Shown in pieces: positions 39,994-46,608 of a stretch of DNA of 64,000 bases (positions within the stretch are counted from its first letter, which is position 1; the number at the start of each line of letters is the position of its first letter). The DNA lies in assembly GCA_005884685.1 (NCBI GenBank), contig VBAH01000092.1:1-64000 (forward strand). Reading direction: 5' to 3'. The notes beneath the pieces were generated by a model, which was given only the letters and a program-made list of their open reading frames with translations, made no database searches and was not told the origin of the DNA. This stretch comes from Alphaproteobacteria bacterium. GTDB lineage: Bacteria > Pseudomonadota > Alphaproteobacteria > Rhizobiales > Xanthobacteraceae. Made by a program: the position numbers and the translations under genes.

Positions 39994-42360
39994 ATGAGCG
40001 CGACCGGGATCGGCGCGGCAGTCCGCCGCAAGGAAGATTTCAGGTTCATCACCGGCAAGGGCCAATACACCGACGACATTTCGCGGCCGGGTCAGACCTA
40101 TATCCATTTCGTGCGCTCGCCGCACGCGCACGCGAAGATCAAGAGCATCGATGGCACCGAGACGAAGACCATGCCGGGCGTCGTCGCGGTGCTGACGGGT
40201 GCCGATCTGGCCAACGACAAGATCGGCAATCTGATCTGCGGCTGGGCGATCACGTCGAAGGACGGCTCGCCGATGAAGATGTCGGCGCATCCGGCGATCG
40301 CCAACGGCAAGGCGAACCATGTCGGCGACGCGGTCGCGGTGGTGATCGCAGAGACGCTCGGGCAGGCCAAGGACGCGGGCGAAAAGGTCAAGGTCGACTA
40401 CGAGGTGCTGCCCGCGGTGGCCGATCCCGCCAAGGCGCAAGCCGCGGGCGCGCCGCAGATTCACGACGTCGCGCCGAACAACACGATCTATCAGTGGCAT
40501 CTCGGCGACCAGAAAGCCGTGGAAGCCGCGTTCAAATCGGCCAATCACGTCACCAAGCTCGACATCATCAACAACCGGCTGGTGCCGAATGCGATCGAGC
40601 CGCGCGCCGCGATCGCCGACTACGATGCCGGCAACGATGCGCTCACGTTGTGGAATACCTCGCAGAACCCGCACGTCGCGCGGCTGGTCATCGCGGCGTT
40701 CGTCGGCATGGCGCCGGAGCACAAGCTGCGCGTGATCGCCCCGGACGTCGGCGGCGGCTTCGGCTCGAAGATTTTCATCTATCCCGAGGAGGTCGTGTGC
40801 CTGTGGGCCGCGCGCAAGGTCGGCCGGCCGGTGAAGTGGGTGTCGGACCGTTCCGAAGCATTCGTCACCGACGCGCACGGGCGCGATCACGTCACGCATG
40901 CCGAGATGGCCTTCGACCATGAAGGCAAGATCACCGCGCTGCGCGCGAAAACGATCGCCAATCTCGGCGCCTATATGTCGACCTTCTCGTCGTCGGTGCC
41001 GACCTACCTTTATGCGACGTTGTTGTCCGGCCAGTACAGCATTCCGCAAATCTACTGCGAGGTCGACGCCGTCTACACCAACACGGTGCCGGTCGATGCC
41101 TATCGCGGCGCCGGGCGGCCGGAGGCGACCTTCGTGGTCGAGCGGCTGGTCGAAGTCGGCGCGCGCGAGATGGGCGTCGATCCTGCCGATTTGCGCAGGC
41201 GCAACTTCATCAAGTCGTTCCCGCACCAGACGCCGGTGATCATGGCCTACGACGCGGGTGACTATAACGCGTCGCTGAAGAAGGCGATGGAGCTTGCCGA
41301 CATGAAAGGCTTCGGCAAGCGCAAGCGCGACTCAGCGCGCAACGGGAAACTCCGCGGCATCGGCTATTCGACCTACATCGAAGCCTGCGGCATCGCACCC
41401 TCGCAGGCCGTCGGCTCGCTCGGCGCCGGCGTGGGTCTGTGGGAATCCGCCGAAGTGCGCGTCAATCCGACCGGCTCGGTCGAAGTCCTCACCGGCTCGC
41501 ACAGCCACGGGCAGGGGCACGAGACCACGTTCGCCCAACTCGTGTCGGAACGGCTGGGCATCCCGATCGAAACGATTTCGATCGTGCACGGCGACACCGA
41601 CAAGGTGCAGTTCGGCATGGGCACTTACGGCTCGCGCTCGGGCGCGGTCGGCATGACGGCGATCGTGAAGGCGCTCGACAAGGTCGAGGCAAAGGCGAAG
41701 AAGGTCGCGGCGTTCATGCTCGAAGCAGCGGAAGGCGACATCGAGTTCAAGGACGGCAAGTTCACCGTCGCCGGCACCGACAAGGCGGCGGCGTGGGGCG
41801 ACGTCGCGCTCAATGCCTACATCGCGCACAAGTTCACCGGCGCCGAACTGGAGCCGGGCCTGAAGGAGGGCGCGTTCTACGATCCGACCAACTTCACGTT
41901 CCCGGCGGGGTGCCACATCTGCGAGGTCGAGATCGACCCCGAAACCGGAAACACGGACGTCGTGGCGTGGACTGCGGTGGACGACTTCGGCGTGGTGATC
42001 AATCCGATGATCGTCGAGGGCCAGGTGCACGGCGGCATCGCGCAGGGCGTCGGCCAGGCGCTGTACGAAGGCACCGTCTACGACAAGGAAGGGCAGCTGG
42101 TGACCGGCTCGTACATGGATTACGCCATGCCGCGCGCCGACTACCTGCCGTCGTTCAAGGTCGATACCACCGAAACGAAATGTCCGTCGAACCCGCTCGG
42201 CATCAAGGGTTGCGGCGAGGCGGGTGCGATCGCGGCGCCCGCCGCCGTGATCAATGCCATCACCGATGCCCTCGGCACCGAAGAGATCGCGATGCCGGCC
42301 TCGCCTGCCACGGTGTGGGCCGCGTTGCAGAAGGTACAGCCGCGCCAGGCGGCGGAATGA
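39994..42360 (+). CDS. coxL: CO dehydrogenase-type large subunit, form II (molybdopterin)
   Basis: This 788-residue catalytic subunit of the xanthine oxidase family has DVGGGFGSKIFIYPEE and, near residue 368, AYRGAGRPEATF. AYRGAGR is the marker of form II CoxL. Form I, the proven CO oxidiser, has AYxCSFR. The C-terminal GCGEAGAIAAPAAVINAITDAL contains the conserved Glu base. Form II enzymes may oxidise CO poorly or act on another substrate. The start has GGGAGGAG upstream. Between coxL and coxM lies a palindromic repeat. Confidence 0.96.
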   Translation: MSATGIGAAVRRKEDFRFITGKGQYTDDISRPGQTYIHFVRSPHAHAKIKSIDGTETKTMPGVVAVLTGADLANDKIGNLICGWAITSKDGSPMKMSAHPAIANGKANHVGDAVAVVIAETLGQAKDAGEKVKVDYEVLPAVADPAKAQAAGAPQIHDVAPNNTIYQWHLGDQKAVEAAFKSANHVTKLDIINNRLVPNAIEPRAAIADYDAGNDALTLWNTSQNPHVARLVIAAFVGMAPEHKLRVIAPDVGGGFGSKIFIYPEEVVCLWAARKVGRPVKWVSDRSEAFVTDAHGRDHVTHAEMAFDHEGKITALRAKTIANLGAYMSTFSSSVPTYLYATLLSGQYSIPQIYCEVDAVYTNTVPVDAYRGAGRPEATFVVERLVEVGAREMGVDPADLRRRNFIKSFPHQTPVIMAYDAGDYNASLKKAMELADMKGFGKRKRDSARNGKLRGIGYSTYIEACGIAPSQAVGSLGAGVGLWESAEVRVNPTGSVEVLTGSHSHGQGHETTFAQLVSERLGIPIETISIVHGDTDKVQFGMGTYGSRSGAVGMTAIVKALDKVEAKAKKVAAFMLEAAEGDIEFKDGKFTVAGTDKAAAWGDVALNAYIAHKFTGAELEPGLKEGAFYDPTNFTFPAGCHICEVEIDPETGNTDVVAWTAVDDFGVVINPMIVEGQVHGGIAQGVGQALYEGTVYDKEGQLVTGSYMDYAMPRADYLPSFKVDTTETKCPSNPLGIKGCGEAGAIAAPAAVINAITDALGTEEIAMPASPATVWAALQKVQPRQAAE

Positions 42361-42366
42361 TACGAA

Positions 42367-42461
42367 CCCTCATCCTGAGGGGCCGCCGAAGGCGGCGTCT
42401 CGAAGGATGAGAAAACGGATAGCCACCCTTCGAGACGCGCTTCGCGCTCCTCAGGGTGAGG
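42367..42461. repeat. Palindromic repeat, CCTGAGGAGCGC family, copy 2
   Basis: CCTCATCCTGAGGGGCCGCC begins the left part and CGCTCCTCAGGGTGAGG ends the right part, with GTCTCGAAGGATGAG and CCCTTCGAGACGCG facing each other inside. It is related to the element at 33838. It occupies the coxL-coxM gap. Confidence 0.88.
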
Positions 42462-42496
42462 CGTTTGAGAGCGGATGAAGGTTAAGGAGAACGACG

Positions 42497-43324
42497 ATGT
42501 ACAATTTCGCATTCCACCGGCCGACCGGTCTGCGCCAGGCCTCGAACATGCTCGGCAAGCTCGAGGAGGCGAAGATCCTCGCGGGCGGGCAGACGCTGAT
42601 CCCCACGATGAAGCTGCGGCTCGCCTCGCCCGGCAACGTGGTGGATCTCAACGCGATCGCGGACGAACTGTCCGGCATCGAACTGAAGGGCCGCTCGATC
42701 GTGATCGGGGCGATGACGCGGCACGCCGACGTGGCGAATTCGGACGTGGTGAAGCAGCACCTGCCGGCGCTCGCCTACCTGGCCGGCCTCGTCGGCGATC
42801 CGGCCGTGCGCCATCGCGGCACGATCGGCGGATCGCTCGCCAACAACGATCCGAACGCCGACTATCCGGCGGCGGCGCTTGGCCTCGGCGCGACGATCCA
42901 CACCACCAAGGGCAAGTACGAGGCCGACAATTTCTTCAAGGGCCTGTTCGAAACCGCGCTTGGAGCCGATGAGATCATCACCAAGGTGAGCTTCCCGCTC
43001 GCCAAGAAGGCCGGCTACGAGAAATTCCGCAACCAGGCCTCGCGCTTCGCGCTCGTCGGTGTGTTCGTGTCGAAGCGCGGCTCGGAGATCCGCGTCGCCG
43101 TCACGGGCGCGGGTTCCAACGGGGTGTTCCGCGTCGCCTCGTTCGAGGAGGCGCTGAAGAAGCGCTTCGCGCCGAAATCGCTCGAAGGCCTGACCATTCC
43201 GGCGACCGGCATGAACAGCGACATCCACGGCAGTGCGGAATATCGCGCCCACTTGGTCGGCGTGATGGCGCGCCGCGCGGTGACGCGGGCAAACGAGTTC
43301 GCCGCGGGCGAAGGGGAAGACTGA
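42497..43324 (+). CDS. coxM: CO dehydrogenase-type medium subunit, FAD-binding
   Basis: This 275-residue flavoprotein subunit has both FAD-binding motifs of the family: LAGGQTLIPTMKLRLASP near residues 31-48 and RHRGTIGGSLANNDPNADYPAA near residues 107-128. The CO_deh_flav_C-type domain forms the C-terminal third. It receives electrons from the 2Fe-2S subunit. AAGGAGAACGACG lies just before the ATG. Downstream, the operon direction is broken by a block of antisense genes before coxD. Confidence 0.96.
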   Translation: MYNFAFHRPTGLRQASNMLGKLEEAKILAGGQTLIPTMKLRLASPGNVVDLNAIADELSGIELKGRSIVIGAMTRHADVANSDVVKQHLPALAYLAGLVGDPAVRHRGTIGGSLANNDPNADYPAAALGLGATIHTTKGKYEADNFFKGLFETALGADEIITKVSFPLAKKAGYEKFRNQASRFALVGVFVSKRGSEIRVAVTGAGSNGVFRVASFEEALKKRFAPKSLEGLTIPATGMNSDIHGSAEYRAHLVGVMARRAVTRANEFAAGEGED

Positions 43325-43361
43325 GCGCTCGTTACGGCCGACGAAAAGGCGGGCTGCGGTC

Positions 43362-43649
43362 CTAGCGACGGCGGCCCGCAAAAAACGTCATGGGCTCCAC
43401 GAAAAAGTTGCCCTCCGGCGCCGCGCTGCGATCGCCTTTCGCCGTCGCCTCCTGCGCCTCTTTTTTTCCCACAACCATGCGCTGGTAGGCGCGCTCGATC
43501 GGGGGAGCCTGCGCGGGAAGCTGCAGCAGGCCGGCGTCGGCCATGCGGGCCGCCGTATCGCCGGCCGCCGCAGCGGTGCGCTTTGCCGGCCCGGCCTTGG
43601 GCTTGGCCCGGCTTGCCTTGGCAGGTGCCTTGCGTCGTTTCGTGGCCAT
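43362..43649 (-). CDS. Small basic protein at the end of the PatG-like peptide locus
   Basis: This 95-residue protein has a Lys/Ala-rich N-terminal half (MATKRRKAPAKASRAKPKAG, pI clearly high) and a more ordered C-terminal half with PIERAYQRMVVGKKEAQEA and FFVEPMTFFAGRRR. I recognise no family. It is the last gene of the antisense block. A 150-residue reading from GTG 43814 is possible but would overlap the Cys-rich frame upstream, so I prefer ATG 43649. Just beyond its stop, a GCGGGC/GCCCGC stem with TTTT on the minus strand may end transcription. Confidence 0.5.
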   Translation of the reverse strand: MATKRRKAPAKASRAKPKAGPAKRTAAAAGDTAARMADAGLLQLPAQAPPIERAYQRMVVGKKEAQEATAKGDRSAAPEGNFFVEPMTFFAGRRR

Positions 43650-43669
43650 GGCGTCGGTATCCGATGAGG

Positions 43670-43810
43670 CTAGAAGCAGTCCTTGCACGACGCGTACGCG
43701 GGACCGAGGCAGGCGATGCACGCGGTGCTGCCGCTGAATACGCATGCGGCGGCGCAGGAGACCGCCACGCCCCATGGTCCGCAGCCTTTCCGGCCGGAGC
43801 GTCGGGTCAG
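43670..43810 (-). pseudogene. Second Cys-rich peptide frame, paralogue of the 67-residue peptide, no clear start
   Basis: An open frame of 46 codons between two stops ends CIACLGPAYASCKDCF. Its six last cysteines (frame positions 19, 23, 31, 34, 42, 45) keep nearly the same spacing as those of the upstream 67-residue peptide (39, 43, 52, 55, 63, 66). Both end C-L-G-x-A-[WY]-x2-C-K-x-C-F. There is no ATG. A GTG at 43768 would give a 32-residue peptide that keeps all six scaffold cysteines. It may be a decayed copy, a frameshifted copy, or a short gene with an unusual start. Confidence 0.55.
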
Positions 43811-43820
43811 TCACGCATCA

Positions 43821-43854
43821 TGATGGCGGCGGCGCACGAAGGCTGCCGCCATCA
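43821..43854. promoter_or_regulatory. Perfect 10-bp hairpin between the two Cys-rich peptide frames
   Basis: TGATGGCGGC (43821-43830) pairs with GCCGCCATCA (43845-43854) around a 14-base loop. It lies just after the stop of the 67-residue peptide gene on the minus strand. With no T-tract it looks like an mRNA-end stabiliser or weak terminator that would let the upstream peptide be made in excess. Confidence 0.5.
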
Positions 43855-43882
43855 GAAGTCCGTTTCGGGCAGCTCCTTCCGG

Positions 43883-44086
43883 TCAGAAGCAGCTCTTGCA
43901 TTCGTCCCACGCCGAACCGAGGCATGAGACACAGCCCGCGTTGAACGGGTTGGGAATACATTGACTCTTGCAATCCCACACCTTTGAGCCGCACTTGAAG
44001 ATGTTGCAGCTCTGCATCAAGGCGGCGTTCTGTTGCGCCCGCACGTACCCGCGAGAAACAGGTGCCGCTTGAACCGGGGCTAGCAT
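43883..44086 (-). CDS. 67-residue eight-cysteine peptide, candidate RiPP precursor or secreted peptide
   Basis: This 67-residue product has cysteines at 27, 32, 39, 43, 52, 55, 63 and 66, all in the last 41 residues, and an N-terminal part (MLAPVQAAPVSRGYVRAQQN) without any. AGGGAGA stands before the ATG, a good ribosome-binding site. The tail GCVSCLGSAWDECKSCF matches the paralogous frame downstream, so the scaffold is under selection or was recently copied. It lies on the same strand as, and 58 bases after, the 45-residue peptide gene. A leader/core division is inferred; I know no named family for it. Confidence 0.7.
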   Translation of the reverse strand: MLAPVQAAPVSRGYVRAQQNAALMQSCNIFKCGSKVWDCKSQCIPNPFNAGCVSCLGSAWDECKSCF

Positions 44087-44120
44087 GGTGGTCTCCCTGC
44101 TGGAGTTGAACGTAGGATTT

Positions 44121-44139
44121 CACGGCATCGCGTGCCGTG
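44121..44139. promoter_or_regulatory. Perfect 7-bp hairpin between the two peptide genes
   Basis: CACGGCA (44121-44127) pairs with TGCCGTG (44133-44139) around TCGCG. It lies six bases past the stop of the 45-residue peptide gene. No T-tract follows on the minus strand. Confidence 0.45.
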
Positions 44140-44144
44140 AGCGA

Positions 44145-44282
44145 TCAGCAAATCGGCGACGAAACGATGCAAACGCCGGCGACTTCCACGCAGCAGCCGG
44201 ATTGAACCACACGGCCGCCTTGCTGGCCTTTCGACGTCCGATCGTCCCGGCGGACCGGGGCGCTCTGCTTCGGGATATTCAT
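44145..44282 (-). CDS. 45-residue Cys-tailed peptide, candidate precursor of the PatG-like protease
   Basis: This short gene was found by reading the sequence. AAGGAGAAG stands before ATG 44282 with ideal spacing. The peptide has a charged, polar N-terminal half (MNIPKQSAPVRRDDRTSKGQ) and a hydrophobic tail SGCCVEVAGVCIVSSPIC with Cys at 30, 31, 38 and 45, the last being the C-terminus. A hydrophilic leader with a short Cys/Val/Ile/Ser core is the layout of RiPP precursors. It lies 56 bases downstream of a PatA/PatG-like protease gene on the same strand, the expected partner for leader removal. No modification enzyme is visible nearby. Confidence 0.75.
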   Translation of the reverse strand: MNIPKQSAPVRRDDRTSKGQQGGRVVQSGCCVEVAGVCIVSSPIC

Positions 44283-44301
44283 CAGTCTTCTCCTTGGTTA
44301 G

Positions 44302-44318
44302 GGCCTCCTCGGGAGGCC
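44302..44318. promoter_or_regulatory. Perfect 7-bp hairpin between protease and 45-residue peptide gene
   Basis: GGCCTCC (44302-44308) pairs with GGAGGCC (44312-44318) around TCG. It lies between the protease stop and the ribosome-binding site of the peptide gene. It could act as a partial terminator or processing site that sets protease and peptide levels apart. This is inference. Confidence 0.45.
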
Positions 44319-44338
44319 GGTTGAACATCGTGGATCGC

Positions 44339-46423
44339 TTACGAGCGCGCCGACCAGCTGCGGACCGTTCCGACGGTCACCGGGATCACCTCGCTGACAT
44401 CGACCGTGTAGCGGTAGATGCGGTTGGCGCGCCGCTCGTTCTCGGGATCGAACATCGCGAGCTCGACATCCCAGCAATCGGAGTCGGGCCGGCAAATCGG
44501 GCTCTTCACCACACGGATGGTGTCGAGCTCCATGCTGCGCGCGGCGCTGTCGGCGAAGGCATGGCGTGCCTGATACGCGTTGGTCGCCGCGTAGTTCATG
44601 GCCCGCTCCTGCGGCGCGATGCCGAGGTTGCGCAGTTCGTAGTAGACGCGGTTGAGGAAATTGAGCACGCGATCGTCCGACTGCGGGCCCGCGTCTCCTG
44701 CGGCGCTGCGTGTCGCCTCGATCAGTTCGGCCGACTTCCATTTGTACATTCCGCGCAGGTCGGGAAACACAACCGGGACGGTCATGCCGTTCATCAGCCG
44801 CGTTGATCCGCTGACATAACCCGGCAGCGACACCCGTTGTTCCCTGCCTTCCACCTCGTCGAGCGACGAGGCGATCGCGTCGAGGATCGCCTCATAGGTC
44901 TGCGCCGCGAAAGGCCCGGCCGGCTGCACGGCGTAGACCGGGATCTGGTCCTGCATCAGGATAAAGGTGATGCCGGCGTTGAAGTGCGGATTGGCGCGCA
45001 GAAACGCGATCAGCTCCGTCGGATTGTTGGCGTGCTGCGGGCCGCCCATCTGCTGAACGATGGCGTCGTAGCGCGCTTCGCTGCCAAAATCGAACCACAG
45101 CGCGCCGAGCACGTACACGATCTGGGGTGGCTGGCCGCCGCCGCAGGAGCACGCCTGCTGGTACAGTCCGTCGGTCGCGCCGGCCCTCGCTACCGGAGGA
45201 GACATCGGCGTGAGGGGCCGCATTTCGATCGCGGACGGCGCGATCCCCGGAGCGGGGGCGCCGTGCTGCTGAACGGCCTTCTCGTCCTTTTCCTTTGCCT
45301 CCTCGCAGATGCAACCTGAAGGGGACACCCCCAATTGTTCGATGGTCGCATCGGTCTGTTCTGAGCGTGATTCGAGCATGAGTCTTTCCCCCCGAAGCAA
45401 GGACTGGTTGAGGTTGAGCTCTTTGGCGGCTGATGCCGCCAAAACGTTTGGGATCAGGATCGGCCGTGCGGATGTCGTGCCAGCGCGATGCAGCGCCGCC
45501 AACGCTGCGCCGGCGTCGAGCGTGCCCGCAAGATAGCGGTCGCAGGCCCCGTCGCCGGGCAGTTCGCAACGGGCTGCGGTGTCGATCAGGATGCTTTGGA
45601 TATCGATCGGGTCGATCGTGTAGCGTTCGCGGCGCGCGACCGACAGGAGCAGGGCAGCGACCGCCGAAACGACCGCGGTTGCGTAGCTCGTTCCACTGGC
45701 CGTGCTGAACTGGCCGCCCGGTACGGCAACCGGCAGCCCGTCGCCGGGTGCCAGGAGCCCGTTGCGCTGGTACGGTTCAGCCCAGTTGCTGGCTTCGAGC
45801 GGCAGTCCCGCGCTGCTCAGCGCCCCGACCGCGAGCGCGGTCGAGGCCGCGGCGGGCAGATGCAGGCAGGCGCAGCCGTCGTTGCCGGCGGCGGCGACCA
45901 GGAGAACGCGGCGTTCGGCGCAGTGGGCGAGTGCCTGCTCGAGATGCGCATCGGCTTCCGGGCTCGCGACTTTTTGTCCCGCACTGACATTGATGATCGA
46001 TACGTCCTGCTCGAGGGCGAAGGCAATCGCACGTGCCAGATCGAGCTGCGAGGCCGGGCGCACGCGCGCCTCCGCGCGCCGTCCGAAGAAAATCGGCAGC
46101 GCAAGTCCGGAGCAGCCCGGCGCCAGGCCACGAACAGCATCGGCGGCGCCGAAGATGATGCTGCAAATCCCGGTGGCGTGTGCATCCGGCTCGCGTGCAT
46201 CGGGCGGGATCATTGCCGCCAGCACATCGAGGGCCGCGGTACGCAGCGCCGGGTGCTCTAGATCGGGGACGCCGTCGACGACGCCGATTTTGATCGCGGG
46301 CGAGCCGTTTCCCGCCTCGCGCAGCGCGACTCTGATCGGATCCAGGCCATTGGCCGGTAATTGAGCCGTCATTGCAATTAAAGCGTATTTTCTCTTCGGA
46401 GTAGAGTCAAATGCAGATAACAT
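44339..46423 (-). CDS. PatA/PatG-like subtilisin protease
   Basis: Residues 40-315 are a subtilase domain with Asp50 (IGVVDGVPDLEHPAL), His82 (HATGICSIIFG), oxyanion Asn181 (VAAAGNDG) and Ser246 (GTSYATAVVSA). Residues 360-432 are a linker with GCICEEAKEKDEKA and ACSCGGGQPP. Residues 434-694 resemble the conserved C-terminal domain of PatG-type cyanobactin proteases (IVYVLGALWFDFGSEARYDAI, then MYKWKSAELIEA, ending YRYTVDVSEVIPVTVG). In cyanobactin loci such proteases cut off leaders (PatA) or macrocyclise cores (PatG). No signal peptide is seen, so it is probably cytoplasmic. Neither ATG 46423 nor ATG 46372 has a clear ribosome-binding site. Confidence 0.85.
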   Translation of the reverse strand: MLSAFDSTPKRKYALIAMTAQLPANGLDPIRVALREAGNGSPAIKIGVVDGVPDLEHPALRTAALDVLAAMIPPDAREPDAHATGICSIIFGAADAVRGLAPGCSGLALPIFFGRRAEARVRPASQLDLARAIAFALEQDVSIINVSAGQKVASPEADAHLEQALAHCAERRVLLVAAAGNDGCACLHLPAAASTALAVGALSSAGLPLEASNWAEPYQRNGLLAPGDGLPVAVPGGQFSTASGTSYATAVVSAVAALLLSVARRERYTIDPIDIQSILIDTAARCELPGDGACDRYLAGTLDAGAALAALHRAGTTSARPILIPNVLAASAAKELNLNQSLLRGERLMLESRSEQTDATIEQLGVSPSGCICEEAKEKDEKAVQQHGAPAPGIAPSAIEMRPLTPMSPPVARAGATDGLYQQACSCGGGQPPQIVYVLGALWFDFGSEARYDAIVQQMGGPQHANNPTELIAFLRANPHFNAGITFILMQDQIPVYAVQPAGPFAAQTYEAILDAIASSLDEVEGREQRVSLPGYVSGSTRLMNGMTVPVVFPDLRGMYKWKSAELIEATRSAAGDAGPQSDDRVLNFLNRVYYELRNLGIAPQERAMNYAATNAYQARHAFADSAARSMELDTIRVVKSPICRPDSDCWDVELAMFDPENERRANRIYRYTVDVSEVIPVTVGTVRSWSARS

Positions 46424-46487
46424 TGGATAATTGATAGCCCGTCATATGCCCGCAATGATTGCTGCAAGCGCGGCCCGCGGGAAACGC

Positions 46488-46516
46488 TTGGGACAAACGG
46501 CGAGGGCCCTTATATT
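46488..46516 (+). promoter_or_regulatory. Predicted housekeeping promoter upstream of coxD
   Basis: TTGGGA (46488-46493), a 17-base spacer and TATATT (46511-46516) match the sigma-70 consensus at four of six and five of six positions. It stands out in this GC-rich DNA. Transcription would start near 46523. Confidence 0.6.
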
Positions 46517-46522
46517 GATGAA

Positions 46523-46580
46523 GTCCTTCCCGGCAGGCTTGATCTGCCAGCCAGCCTCTCCGTCGAGAGGCTTGTTTTTT
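46523..46580 (+). ncRNA. Candidate small RNA or attenuated leader of coxD, about 58 nt
   Basis: A predicted promoter ends just upstream and a perfect intrinsic terminator closes the stretch. In between lies GGCAG/CTGCC (46532-46536 with 46544-46548), a second small stem, preceded by an unpaired AAGTCCTTCCC pyrimidine-rich segment of the kind that can pair with ribosome-binding sites. The coxD GTG start is 28 bases beyond the T-tract. Either this is a free-standing sRNA, or a leader that controls readthrough into coxD. I recognise no known RNA family. Confidence 0.5.
46553..46580 (+). terminator. Intrinsic terminator just upstream of coxD
   Basis: AGCCTCTC (46553-46560) pairs perfectly with GAGAGGCT (46565-46572) around CGTC, followed by TGTTTTTT. 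No protein gene on the plus strand ends before it: the DNA upstream is the promoter side of the antisense protease gene. It must therefore end a short RNA or the incoming coxSLM transcript. Confidence 0.88.
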
Positions 46581-46608
46581 CGAGGCGCGGCCCTCGCCGC
46601 GATACCCA

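Noticed and set aside
43362-43814. A 150-codon reading of the small basic protein from GTG 43814
   Set aside because: The first 55 residues are Arg-rich, out of frame over the Cys-rich scaffold, and look like a shadow; ATG 43649 is preferred.
43362-46423. Calling the peptide locus a cyanobactin cluster
   Set aside because: There is no YcaO-type cyclodehydratase, oxidase or cyanobactin leader. Only the protease is PatA/PatG-like, so a named class is not justified.
46350-46423. A minus-strand promoter TTGACT-N17-TACGCT inside the 5' end of the protease gene
   Set aside because: The -10 box matches poorly and the site would only make sense with the ATG at 46372 and almost no leader; too weak to list.
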